Shown piece after piece: positions 12,901 through 27,100 of a stretch of DNA of 64,000 bases. The DNA is from Fragum whitleyi (Eukaryota > Mollusca > Bivalvia > Cardiida > Cardiidae), in NCBI GenBank assembly GCA_948146395.1, contig OX411559.1:41948239-42012238 (forward strand), written 5' to 3'. Under the pieces are notes generated by a model. It was not told where the DNA came from, did no database searches, and worked only from the letters and a program-made list of their open reading frames with translations. The stretch's first letter is position 1. The number at the start of each line of letters is the position of its first letter. Made by a program: the position numbers and the translations under genes.

Positions 12901-15900
12901 TATTGGCATGGATCATAAGCATATAGACCTTAATAAAAATAGCTTAAATCAAGACTGTAGATACACCAGGTGCGGAGCACCAGGGGGGAGAGGGTAGTAC
13001 TTTAGTGAAAATTTTGTAATCTTTAACCTTCTTTTTCTTCTAAACCAGGAGCCTGACAGAGTTGAATATTGGCATGGATCATTAGCATATGGACCTTAAT
13101 ATAAATAGCTAAAATCAAGACTGTAGATACACCAGGTGCGGAGCACCAGGGGGGAGAGGGTAGTACTTTGTTAAAATTTTGTAATCTTTAACCTTCTTTT
13201 TCTTCTTAACCACAAGCCCTACAGACTTGAAAATTTCCATGGATGATCCGCTCATAGACCTTAATATAAATAGCTAAAATCATATCTGTTGGGCCACCAG
13301 GTGCAGAGCACTAGGGGGGAGGGGGTAGTACTTTTGTGAAAATTTTGTAATCTTTAACCTTCTTCTTCTTCTGAACCAGGAGCCTGTCAGATTTGAATAT
13401 TGGCATGGATGATCAGCATATGGACCTTAATAAAAATAGCTAAAATCAAGACTGTAGATACACCAGGTGCGGAGCATCAGGTGGGAGAGGGTAGTACTTT
13501 TGTGAAAATTTTGTAATCTTCAACCTTCTTTTTCTTCTGAACCAGGAGCCTGACAGAGTTAAATATTGGCATGGATCATTAGCATATGGACCTTAATATA
13601 AATAGCTAAAATCAAGACTATAGATACACCAGGTGCGGAGCACCAGGGGGGAGAGGGTAGTACTTTGTTAAAATTTTGTAATCTTTAACCTTCTTTTTCT
13701 TCTAAACCACAAGCCCTACAGACTTGAAAATTGGCATGGATGATCAGCTCATAGACCTAAATAAAAATAGCTAAAATCATATCTGTTGGGCTGCCAAGTG
13801 GGGAGCACCATGGGGGAGGGGGTAGTACGTTTGTGAAAATTTTGTAATCTTTAACCTTCTTCTCCTTCTGAACCAGGAGCCTGTCAGATTTGAATATTGG
13901 CATGGATGATCAGCATATGGACCTTAATAAAAATAGCTGAAATCAAGACTGTAGATACACCAGGTGCGGAGCACCAGGGGGGAGAGGGTAGTACTTTAGT
14001 AAAAATTTTGTAATCTTCAACCTTCTTTTTCTTCTGAACCAGGAGCCTGACAGAGTTGAATATTGGCATGGATCATAAGCATATGGACCTTAATATAAAT
14101 AGCTAAAATCAAGACTGTAGATACACCAGGTGCGGAGCACCAGGGGGGAGAGGGTAGTATTTTTGTTAAAATTTTGTAATCTTTAACCTTCTTTTCCTTC
14201 TAAACCACAAGCCCTACAGACTTGAAAATTAGCATGGAGGACCCGCTCATAGACCTTAATAAAAAAAGCTAAAATCATATCTTTTGGGCCACCAGGTGCA
14301 GAGCACAAGGGGGGAGGGGGTAGTACTTTGGGTAAATTTTGTAATCTTTAACCTTCTTCTTCTTCTGAACCAAGAGCCCTACAGACTTGAAAATTGGTAT
14401 GGATGATCAGTTTATAGACAGTAATAAAAAAAGCTAAAATGATATCTGTTGGGCGTCCAGGTGCGGATCACCAGGGGGGAGAGGGTAGTACTTTTGTGAA
14501 AATTTTGTTATCTTTAACCTTATTCTTCTTCTGAACCAGGAGCCTGACAGGTTTGAATATTGGCATGGATGATCAGCTCATAGACCTTAATAAAAACAGC
14601 TAAAATCTTATCTGTTGGGCTGCCAGGTGCGGAGCACCAGGGGGGTGAGGGAAGTACTTTTGTGAAAATTTTGTAATCTTTAACCTTCTTCTTCTTCTGA
14701 ACCAGGAGCCTGACAGATCTGAATATTGGTATGGATGATCAGCATATGGACCTTAATAAAAATAGCTAAAATCAAGACTGTAGATACACCAGGTGCGGAG
14801 CACCAGGGGGGAGAGGGTAGTACTTTAGTGAAAATTTTGTAATCTTTAACCTTCTTCTTTTTCTGAACCACAAGCCCTACAGACTTGAAAATTGGCATGG
14901 AGGATCAGCTCATAGACCTTAATAAATATAGCTAAAATCATGACTGTAATGCCACCAAGTGCAGAGCACCAGGGGGGGAGGGGGGAGTACTTTAGTGAAA
15001 ATTTTGTAACTTTAACCTTCATCCTTTAATGAACCAGGAGCCCTACAGACTTCAATAATGGCATGGATGATAAGCATATGGACATTAATTGAATTAGCTA
15101 AAATCATGACTGTAGATTCACCAGGTGCAGAGCATCTTGGGGGAGGGGGAGTGCTTTGTTGAGAATTTTGAATCCCTACAGCCTTTATATTTGACATGGA
15201 TTGATCAACTCCTTAAAGAAAACTTTAAAAGTCTCAGACTCAGCCTGTATATCTGGCATAGATTAGCTGATCACAGACCTTTTATGAAAAAAGCTTAAAT
15301 GAATAATGACCAGGGGAGGGGCAGAGGGAGGGGGGGAGAATTATTTCAAATGTTATCTGATTGAATAAGTGAAAATCTCTTTTTCTGTGGTTGCATGGAC
15401 ATCCCTAGGTAATGAAGCTTTTTTCTCAGGTGAGCGACCCAGGGCCAATGGCCCTCTTGTTAATTTTATATGTTTATGCTTGTATAATTGCAATCCACTA
15501 AAGTAAAGAATTCTGATTGGTTAAAAAGGTATCACGTGGGGAAATCCATTGCCTTTTATTTCTGTATAAAATGCAATAGGTTTATCGGGAAACCCCCAAC
15601 CTTTGATCTGCCAAGTCCTATGTTGTAGGAACTCGAATTAACCTAGTTCCCGATCATCAATGCAACATTTCTATTTAATGCACTATAAATGAAGATGTTT
15701 TCGAGAGAATTTATGAAAACAAGCAGGCAGTTCTGATTCTGAGCCAACATAAAGTTAGAAAACAGCGAGTCGACAAAGACCATCAAGCAACCCTCTCAAC
15801 TAAGACTGACCATGCCGTTTTCGTTTAAAAATACAGACTAACCTGGCAGAAACAAGTTTTTTGTCATAAGTACCTCTACAAATTTCAAAGTTGTCGTTTA

Positions 15901-18900
15901 TTTGTGAATCATTTGTTTTACTTTACTTTCACTTCGATAGCGAGATAAAAATACATGATCTAAAAATAGATTGATTTATCTATACGCGCAGAAAGTAGAC
16001 TTGGAAGCTTTAATGTTTAGCCGAGTATTTAAATAGTTTCCTCGATCTACAGGATTGCAATTATAAGGGATGTTTGTCTTTTTCCCTGCGATTATTATAG
16101 GGATGAGTGTCTTTTTCACTGCGTTTATTGGGGTATAAAGTGCAATTGCCTTAGCACATGGCAAATAACGTTATGATTAAGCCATGTGCTAAGGCAATTG
16201 CACTTTATACCCCAATAAACGCAGTGAAAAAGACACTCGTCCCTTATAATTGTAATCATCTAGATCGAAGAAACTATTAAAATACTCAGCCAAACATTAA
16301 AGCTTCAAGTCTACTTTCTGCGCGTATAAATTACACATTCTATTTTTAGATCGTGTATTGTTTATCTCGCTATCGGAGTGATATGTCATATAGTAAAACA
16401 AATGATACACAAATAAAAGACAACATTAAAATTCGTAGAGGTACTTATGACAAATAAGCTTGTTTCTGCCAAGTTAGTCTGTATTTTCAAACGAAAACGG
16501 CGTGGTCGGGCTTAGTTGAGAGGGTTGCTTGAAGGTCTTCATCGACTCGCTGTTTTCTAAGTTTAGGTCGGCTCAGAATCAGAACTGCATGCTTGTTATC
16601 GTAAATTCTTTCGAAAATATATTAATTCATAATGGATTGAATAGCAATGTTGCGTTGATGATCGGGAACTAGGTTAATTCGAGTTCCTACAACACAGGAC
16701 TTGCAGATCGAATTTTGGGAGTTTCCCGAAAGACCTATTGCATTTTATACAGAAATAAAGTGCAATGGATTTCCCCACGTGATGCGATTTAAACCAATCA
16801 GAGTTCTTTATTTTATTGGATTACAATTATTGGGGTATACAGTGCAATTGCCTTAGCACATGGCAAATAACGCTCTTTGGGCGTTATTTGCCATGTGCTA
16901 AGGCAATTGCACTTTATACCCCAATAAACGCAGTGAAAAAGACACTCATCCCTATATTATTTTGTTGAATGTCTCTTGTGTAGGTTCGTGCCCTGTATGA
17001 TTTTGAAGCAGCTGAAGATAATGAGCTGACTTTTAAAGCTGGAGAGTTGATAAATGTATTGGATGATAGGTAAGTGCGTTTAATAAATAGAGGATATTTA
17101 ATGAGTGGTCATTGAATACTGAATTTATTAAACGAGTCATCCATAAACATATAAAAAAGAGGCTATGCCGAGTTTTTATCCGTTTTAGATGACAAATTTA
17201 ATAATTTCGATATTTTATGAGCACAAATTTGATATTTCCACTAGTGTAATAACACCCATGTAATATCAAAAACATTCAACGGGTATAATTCAATCCCGCG
17301 ACGTAGGTCTTATTATAAACAATTTTACATGCTGAGTCTGTAACCTCAGTTGGTAAGGCAGGGAAAAAGACAAGCAGGGGCCCAGTTGCCCATGGTCTCT
17401 TAATTTTGGCCTTTGCCCCTATGTTTTTTGGAAAAATGCCTATACCCTTAATGTTAAATATTGAATTTTTGAAGTCTGTGCCCCTAAGATAAAACTGTCA
17501 TTTTCCCTGTAAGATAATGGGCTATCAACTTTGGGATTGCAAACTCTGGCTAGACCTACTTGTATCTGATATGTGGCAAAAGTTTAAATGATAAGAAAAC
17601 CAAAATATGTCCTTGAAATTTCACATTAGGTGTCATTTTTTGCAATAAAGAAATAGAATAATCATATGTTTTTCGAGTAAGATCAATTAATATTTTATTT
17701 CATGAACAACAAAAGATATATTTTCACCCATAGCTCTACCACTCGTGAAAATATAGTTTTTTAGCTCCACTGGCTGAAAGCCACTGGGGCTATTGTCATG
17801 GCATTGTGTCCGTCGTGCGTGCGTCAGTGCGTCCATGCGTCCGGTCGTAAACTTTTACTTTAAAAATCTTCTCCTCAGAAACTACTGGATGAATTTCAAC
17901 CAAACTTCACAAGAATGATCCTTGGGTGACCCTCTTTCAAAGTTGTTCAAGAAATTTTGATCCAATGAAAAACATGGATTTAATGGGCGTGGCTAATTTC
18001 CAAATATGGTAAAAAAGAGTTTTCTCAGATTCTAATAGATGGATACCAATGAAATTTTACATGAATGATGCTTGTTTGACCCTTATCAGTCTACAAAAGA
18101 TTATTGAGATCGGATGAAAAATATGCATTTTATAGGCGGAGGTCATTTCTCCATATGTAATTAAGTGGAAACTTGGGAAATCATTTTCTCAGAATGTAAG
18201 TAATGGAAATCAACAAAATTTCACTGGAATGATCCTTGAGTGACCTTCTATCAGTCTACCAAAAATTATAGTGATCGGATGAAAATTATGTATTTTATGG
18301 GTGGAGGTCATTTCTCTATATGTTATATACTGGAAACTTGGGAAATCATTTTCTGAGAATCTAACCAATGGATATCAACCAAATTTTACTGGAATAATCC
18401 TTGAGTGACCTTCTATCAGTTTACCAAAAATTATAGTGATCGGATGAAAATTATGTATTTTATGGGCGGAGGTCATTTCTCTATATGTTATTTAGTGGAA
18501 ACTTTGGAAATCATTTTCTCAGAATCTAACCAATGGATATCAACCAAATTTTACTGGAATGATCCTTGAGTGACCCTTAATCAGTCTACAAAAAAGTATT
18601 GTGATCAGATGAAAATATGCATTTTTTGGGCGGATGTCATTTCTCTATATGTTTTATAGTTGAAACTTTGAAAATCATTTTCAACATCAGTAGAATCCAA
18701 AAAATCTAAAAGTCTAGTCAAAACTTTTATTGCTTTACAAGAATTTCAAGCCTGTGGAGCGACTCAAGCCATTCATGGCTTTCTAGTGTTGTTCACTCAA
18801 TAAATATGAATTTATCTTACACTGAAACAAACGATTTTCCTCTATGTCTCCTATCATTGGGCATATGATTAGTAGTACAACTAATTGGAATGGGCAGCTG

Positions 18901-21141
18901 ATAGCTCGGATGAAATGTTGTGGTATTGTAGAGTGAGAAACAATAGAAAACCTTGGGTTGGTGCACGAGCTGCCAAAATATAATTGTAAACAATTGAATA
19001 ATGATGTAAGCCCTCATACAAACAAACATAGCTGAAAATTATTGCCTTGGATATGTCTTTGAATCTATGAGTCTGGAGCATAACTTTTACATTTATTGAC
19101 GGATTTGTAAATTATTGAGCACAAATGTTGATGAGACCAAATAAATCCAATGGCACCTCAAGTTAATGTGTAATGTAATACTTAAGAAACAAATCTTTAT
19201 TAAGTTGCTGTGTACTTACAGCCCTGTAGGGATATAAATTCATATGCAAGAGTAACAGGTTTTTATTAAATCAGGGTCAAAGATCAAGATTTTCTTAAAT
19301 TGTACTTGTTTTGTTTACAGTGATCCTAACTGGTGGAAGGGATCAAATCAGAGGGGCGAGGGGTTATTTCCGGCTAATTTTGTGACAGCAGACCTCACAG
19401 TTGAACCTGAGGAACGTAAGTCTTATTTGAATGACGTTTGGAGAAAAAAAAGAATAAGATTTCAGTAACTCGATGGCTCAGTGCAAAACAGTTGTAACTG
19501 CCTATAAAGATATAGGCAGTTACAACTGTTTTGCGCTAATCATCATACTGCTTTATCAATAATTCTTTATCGAAATTAAAACTTTGATAGATTAAAAGAT
19601 TGATGAATCCTTAACGTGCAACTAAATTTGAATTTTATTTTAAATGGATTGCTAATATTTGGGATGTGTGAACTAGTTTGACTCAGAGTTTACCTACAGT
19701 AATTCTGGAGGATTATCAGGAAGTTGGCACTTTATGCTAAGATCAGATCAGAATTCGGTAGTGTGTTAAAACCACAGCCTCTCATTCAGGGACATGAAAA
19801 CATCTGCATTCGGCATGCAAGAGCAACTCTATAAGCTTCCGTTTTGTTGCAATGCAACTAAACCAAATAAGTATAAACTTAATTTGGTATTTTCGAAACC
19901 ACAAGAGCCGCTGCAATAGCGCAGTTGGTAGCAAGCCCAACTTCTAATCAAGGGTTTTTTATTTGCATGGGTTTGATCCCCAGCCGCGGCACTTATCCTT
20001 TCGGACATTTGTCTTCCACCAATGGGTAGATAATTGTAAACCTATGTGGAATAGCAACTGGAGGCTAGGAAAGGGATGTGGTGGTAGTACTGGTGTGAGA
20101 AATACCAGGAATCCATCGTTAGGTGCTCCAGTCGTTGTGATATAACTGAAAGATTATTCAAAGCGACATAAAACCCAAATTTAAATCAAAATTGAAACCA
20201 CAAGCACTATATATATTCTACTAAATTCATTTCAGCTGTTAAGAAAGTTGAATTCAGTGATGAAGTACAAGTAAAGACAATAGAGTCACCAGAACAGACA
20301 GAAATTGAAGAGGTGAGCTGAAAATTATTTTGTTATTATTTTAGGTGATTAGTGAACAAACTCTGTCCTCTTGTATGGGAATAGCTTTACAATTTGGCTT
20401 ATCATTCACCTGTTTTGATTTTTGAGAAAGCCTTCCTCAAGTGTAAAATTTAGTTGTTTACACTTTTAAGATCAAAAGATGTAATGATAAATTTATAGTA
20501 TAAATTGCACGCGATAAGGTTAACATTTAGATGGTTGTATCAATATTTTCTATAGGTAGTGCAGGTTACTTATCGCATATGTTAACTTCCTTAAAAGAAC
20601 CTGATATAATATATCTAAAATACCGTGACGCATGTAAATGACTGCGATGGCTCAGTGGATACGCATGCTAGACTATCGACTGATTGTTACCAAAACGCTC
20701 CCGGTTCGTATCCTGTCATCGCCAGATTTTTTTTATTCTTTTTTTCTTTGAGAAAAGTAAGTATTTTTTACATCATCAAATACACACAGATAAATTTCTT
20801 TCTATGTGTTTCTTTATTTTTATAAATGTATCATTGGATTAAATATACAGGATTTTACCATTCGGAGAAAGCTTTATCGATTCTATGCGACAAAATTTCG
20901 AATCATGAAACAATAGCCTCTGGTCTACAATTGCTTTTGCTAGTGCATTCCATTTATCAGCGTGAAATCTTTTAGATTTTGAATCTTCGAATAGCCAAAT
21001 CGAAGTTTCAGGCTCTATCTAAGATGGCCTTTATATAAGTCCCCACGGTGAAGTAAATATAGTACCTATCTTTTCAGTCCAAATAATACAAATAGCCTTT
21101 GAAGCGTTTTCAAAATTAGCACAACATTTAACATAATTTTT

Positions 21142-21174
<33 letters not shown>

Positions 21175-24100
21175 CCATTAAATGTATAAATTGAAAAAGT
21201 GAATTTTCATGTCACAATGCAGAATCGAACTCGGTTCGCTTGGTCAAAATTCTGTCGTCCTTATCCACTCGACTACGCCACTCCGATAAACTACTGCATG
21301 TTTTTTCAGTATAATAAAGACAGCCAATTGATATGAACACTGTTTTCAATAACATGGATTGATCCAGTGTTTATTCACAATATCGCGGTTATCGCGTGAC
21401 CATAATAGATAAAGAAACAAAGGTTTATAGGGGTTTTGGGGATATTCATATAATAAGATCGGTCATGAGATGTCCTTTAAGGCAGTCTGAGCTTAAACCA
21501 TTCTAAATTGTAGAATTTTAAAATCAATTATTTTGTAAACAAGAAAAGTTTAGCTTGCCTTCAAACAAAACTAGCCAGATTATCTTTATCACAAACTAAC
21601 TGCTTTTTGCTTTGAAAACCAAAGGCAAACTCTGTAAAACTTTGATGAGATAATACCATTGAGATCTACAATTATATAGGGATACCCTGTATTTGTGATA
21701 TTGGTTTCCTATTGTAAACAGAAGAAGACATGTGAGAAATAGAGGATATTGAATGAGTGGTAATGAAATACCACATTTATTGAGCAAGTCATCTATAAAA
21801 AAGGCTTTACCGAGTTTTTATTTGTTTTAGATGAGGGGTTTAATAAATTTGGTATTTTATGGACACAAATTTGATATTCTGACCTGACCTGACCTTATAT
21901 GACCTGAATTTATGTTATAAATGGACGAGATTATTTAATTTGTTGATAAAAATTTACAGCATAACATATAACAACGTGTATAAAATGATTTCATCAGATC
22001 CATTATAACATCATCTTCACAGCAAAAAATAGCGTTGCTTTATGCTCTGAGCCCATTTGATTAGTTATTCCACTAGTGTATTATCACCCATGAAATACTA
22101 GATGGGCGACACCTTAAGGGTTTCGCAGAAGAGGAATGAAGAGAAGATGAATTAATTGTTCATATAACTATTTGCAAAAAAAGGGGATACGAAACAGAAA
22201 AATAATACAGGGTTTATTTTATCTTTTTATATGTATACATGTAAGATCAATAGACTTTATGTTAGATGAACAAAAAATGTATTTTTCGTGAAGACTTGAG
22301 GGCTACGAAAGGAAATAGTGTTTGGTGTTCAATAAATCAAGGATTTATTAACCTTTAAAGAAAATTAAAAAAACGGCTATCCTATTCCTTTAATGCAAAA
22401 ATGACATGAAATGCAGATATTGTAGGATTGGTTCTTAAAAGCACGTCATTTTGCACGAGATTGCATGGCAACGTCGATCATGACATCATATGAATAATTT
22501 CTTGCTTAGATGAGAGATATACACAGTCGGACGTAATTTTCTCTTCGATAAGAATTTTCCCAGACATAACAATTAGCTGTAGACCTAGATGAAGAGCTCC
22601 TCTACGCGATTCTAGAACTTTTATCAATCTTTATCATTTAGATTTTTCTGCCCTCAAATCCAACTATATCTGGCAAGATTGTATCGGTGTAGAACATTTT
22701 GTTCTGAAGGAATCGAACAATGTTCAATTCATTCCTCTCTTCATTCCTCTATAAAAAATATTCATTAGGGTCATTTAACAATGTCAAAATAGGTCATGTT
22801 ATAAAGATATTTTCGGGCGATTCATTGTCACCAAGCCAAAATATGACAGCGTTTATAGTGCAGCTCTATGATCATGTTTGTTTACATTCAGGCCAAGATA
22901 GACAATATGTTACAAATGATACAGAATGCTGATCCTACAGGGGAGATAAATCCTGATTCAATGGAAATGTTACAGTTAGAAGGTAAGAGTTCCCTAACTT
23001 TACTCAGAAAGAAGTTCATATCTTTCTTCAGGGGAGATAGATCAACATTTCAATGGAAGTGTTATAATTAGAAAATGAGCGTTATCTTACTTTATATTCT
23101 TAACTTTCTCAAATATCACCGGAGTTTTTCATGGTGCATGAAGCAAATACAAAAAGATTCAATTTAATTCACTCTTGTAGAAGAAAGGCTGCTCAAGTCA
23201 TTCTGTACATGTTAACTCTTTTATAAGGGACACTCAAATTAAACTTTATTATCAAATTTTAACAGTTCTGAATGTATATTCATCACTATGTGATTGATCT
23301 AACAAGTTTGATTATTTAATGTGTTAATTTTCCTAACTTTTAGACAAGGGTATATTTGATCCATAATGAAGTTCAACCGGGTGGGTTCAATTCCCGGGCT
23401 GGCACACTCACTAAACTAATTGTCTTTTGGATGAGACTTTAAACCGAGGCCCCGTGAGATGGTGCTTTACACCGAGCATGTTGAAAAACCATGGTTGGTC
23501 TCAGCAGTATTTTCGTTATGTATCCTTGCACTATCCCCCGTAACAACTAACCGTCTTCTTGGGGCGTCGCTCATATGGGTATGTGCTATTGTAGCAAAGA
23601 TAAATAAATGGAAATACACACACACATGATACTGAGGTTATTTATCATGATTTGATTTGTGGTCATTCTGAATTAAACAATGCCTTATCATCATGTGTTT
23701 TACTTGGCTTATACATGCAAGAAAAATAAACCTGTGGAGTAAAGATTTGGGCCAATAATGGTATTTATGGTTGATTGTATTTGTGTTTTTCAGAGCAATG
23801 TAAAGCTATGGGACCCTTGATAGATGCTGAGTTGGAGAAAATTGACAGGTGAGCAGCAATGGATTCAGGGTTCAAGCCCACAGAAGTCGAGTAATAAGTC
23901 CCATAGTATCCCTATCTATAAAGATAGGGATACTATGGGTCTAATTGTTCAAATTCTTTACATAAGATATCTTACATGCTTAGAATTTAAAGTTCTTGTT
24001 GTTCAAACAATACAAAGAGGTGATCGTTTTCCTTGTCTTACTAAATTTTGAATGAATTCGTCCTCTAGAAAGTAGTTGTTTCATTTTAGCATGGCTGATT

Positions 24101-27100
24101 TCTGAGAAAACCAGAGGTATTGCTATAGGTTTGGTGTCGACGATGAAGTTGTTGTCGACGTTCTTGTGCAAAAACTAATACATTTTGTGATATCTGTGGT
24201 TCTACTGAAGGCATTCACTTGAAACTTAGCACACATGTTCACCATCAAAACAGCAACCTTTACTACCAAGGGGGATAGCTCTAGATGCATTTTGTGTAAA
24301 AAATGTTCCCTTTTTTTTTACTTAGATTTTTATCCACCATCCAGCACTCAACATCCCAGCCTTGGCACCAGTAGGGGGTGCTCTTGTTTATCTCACTATT
24401 ACCTCTCAGCAATGGAGATCTCATTAAAACCCTTGTCATGCTGAGCCCCAAATATTCCAGCTTTGGCAGGAGGTCATGGGCTCTATTAGAATCATAACAT
24501 TTCAATTAGAAAGGGATAAGCTTTTATTAGAGGCTACTCTTCATATAGATTGCTCAGTGTGAAACAGTTGTAACTACCTATAAGCATGTAGGCAGTTACT
24601 ACTTTTAAGTGCTTAGTCATCAATATTTTTTGAAAATCCGGGCAAAATATTATCATTTAATTGGGTAAGGTGCATAAATCATCTTTTGAATTTTCAGCAA
24701 ACTTGATTATATGGGTATGGGCCTTAATTAGAGGCTTCAAAATTTGATAAAATCACATTAAAAAATGGTCGATTTCAGCCTCCGAATAGGGGGATGGAGT
24801 ACTATTAGAGAATGGGTCTATTTAAGAATTTTAACGTCACATGAAATTTTTGAAAATGTCACTCACAGGCACAATTGTATTTTAAATTTTAGAGTTACAT
24901 ATCCCACAATGTAACAGAAGGGCAAAGAAAAAACTCTAGCCAGCCTGTACTGCACAGTCTGACCAGAGTCTTCACTATGTGCCCTGAGGAAAGATATAGA
25001 GGATATTGAATGAGTGGTCATGGAATACCGAAATTATTAAACGAGTCATCTATAAACGGATAAATACGAGACTACCCTGAGTTTTTATCTGTTTCAGATG
25101 ACGAGTTTAATAAATTCTGTATTTTATGAGCACAAATTTTATATTCTATTTATAATATGACCCAAATTTTTGCGAAAAACTGTCAAAATTATTTAAATTC
25201 AACATTACGTTTTTCTGCGGAACTTATAATGCCGTTGAAAACTGACGTCACAAAAAATACATTATGACGTCATTTTCGCGGTTACAATATAGTGTTGCTA
25301 TTCATTCTGAACTCATTTGCATAGTTATTCCACTAGTGTAATAACACCCGTGTAATATCAAAAATATTCAACGGGGTTATTCCACTTCCATGATGTAGGT
25401 CATATTATAAAAACTTTTAACACATATTTCATTACATGGTGTCTCCATCTTGATTTTTTATCTCTTGTACCTCTGACAGAGTGTCTTTGATTCATAACTT
25501 TAATCATTCTGTTTTTCTCTCAGACAACATGCTGACTTGTGTAACATCAACACAAAGGTTTTAGAGGCCATGCAGATGTACCATAATCTGATGAAGGAAA
25601 TGCCGTCACCATTTGCAATGAAAACTACAGGCTATAACCCGCCTGTGATGGGGATTCCACCTGGGTCGGTACAGGGGCAGGTAAGGGTCTTTGTTGTCAT
25701 TGTAAGATATGAATTGATTCAACACAATATCAAGAAGGAATGCCATCACTATTTGCCACGAAAACTTCATACTATAACCCGCCTGTGATGGGGATACCTC
25801 CTGAGTCTGTACAGGGGCAGGTTAAAGTTGTATTCTTATAATTTTTTTGTTGCCAAATCTTTGTTCAAGATAAAAAAAACTTTTGTAGTATGCAAAGCAG
25901 GGTAACATTTCTCTCTGTCAGTAAAGCAGCCTGTCTTCTCTTGAGGAATCATCCTAGCTTGTCCAACTTTCAGTCAATTTTAAATTTGCTACATCATTAA
26001 TTTTGTCTCATGTAAATAGGGGAATGATAAGAAGTATGCTTACTGGTATAAAGGAAGAGTAACAAAACTGGTGACTCTTATACACCACAGAAGGTTGTCA
26101 CATATTTGTATCGTGTCTTTCTGTCCATAAATTAGCTCAGCTGTTTTCGGAGAAAACCAGAGGTTCTATTAGAATCACTGCATTTCTATTAGAAAGGGAT
26201 TGGCTTTTATAAGAGGCTATGCTTTATCTATGGCTAAGTGTTAAACAGTTGTAACTGCCTATATTGGCAGTTACAAGTGTTTCACACTTAGTAAAGATGG
26301 TAAAAAATGGAAAACATGCTATATGTTTACAAGTACTTAGTCATCACCAAAACCAAAGGTGAAAAAAATGACTCGATACAACATCTATTCTCTATCAATA
26401 GTCTATGATAAAAATAATCTCAGTCTTGCAAGACAAAAAACATTTGATTGGGAAAAAGTGTATCAATCATCTGTTGAATTGTTTGTGACCTTGATTTTGT
26501 CACTCCGTGGGATGGGCCTTAATAAATGCTCAAAGATTTTGTAAAATCACATAAAAAATTGTCAATTTCCACCTGTGAAAAGGGGGATAGGGTTTTATAA
26601 GAGCAAGGGGCCCTAATAGAATTTTTACGGTATGTCAAACTTTCACACAATATTCCTCATCTTGTCACTATGTGCATATCTTCACCATGTGTTAGTTATG
26701 TTAGTATAGTTCATATACTGATTAACTTGAATACTCTTTTGTTTTACAGCCCACAATGTATCCAGGAACTCAATACCTTCCACAAGGTCAAGGTCAAATG
26801 GTGCAAGGTCAGATGCCTCCAATAAGTCAAGGACAAATGCCAGCAGTGAGTCAAGGTCAGATGGTTCAAGGTCAGATGCCAGCCTCGAGTCAAGGTCAGA
26901 TGGTTCAAGGTCAGATGCCAGCCTCGAGTCAAGGTCAAGGTCAAATCCCCATGACCCAAGGACCAATGATGGGAATCCAAGGGCAACCACAAACTTATAC
27001 AAGTGTTTCTAGTCAAAATTATAATAACAGTAATGGGTAAGTGTTGGTAACTGAGTGTTGGATTGCTTAGAATAAAATGAAAAGTCTACCATTGATTAAG

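Noticed and set aside
12141..15140. CRISPR-like or centromeric satellite array
   Set aside because: There are no unique spacers between short repeats; it is a continuous tandem core bounded by mobile-element ends in an animal intron.
12525..15197. Repeated minus-strand frames starting MPIF or MSNI, and a similar one at 33316-33498
   Set aside because: They are the same 165-bp tandem unit read several times, with no conservation of frame against base changes.
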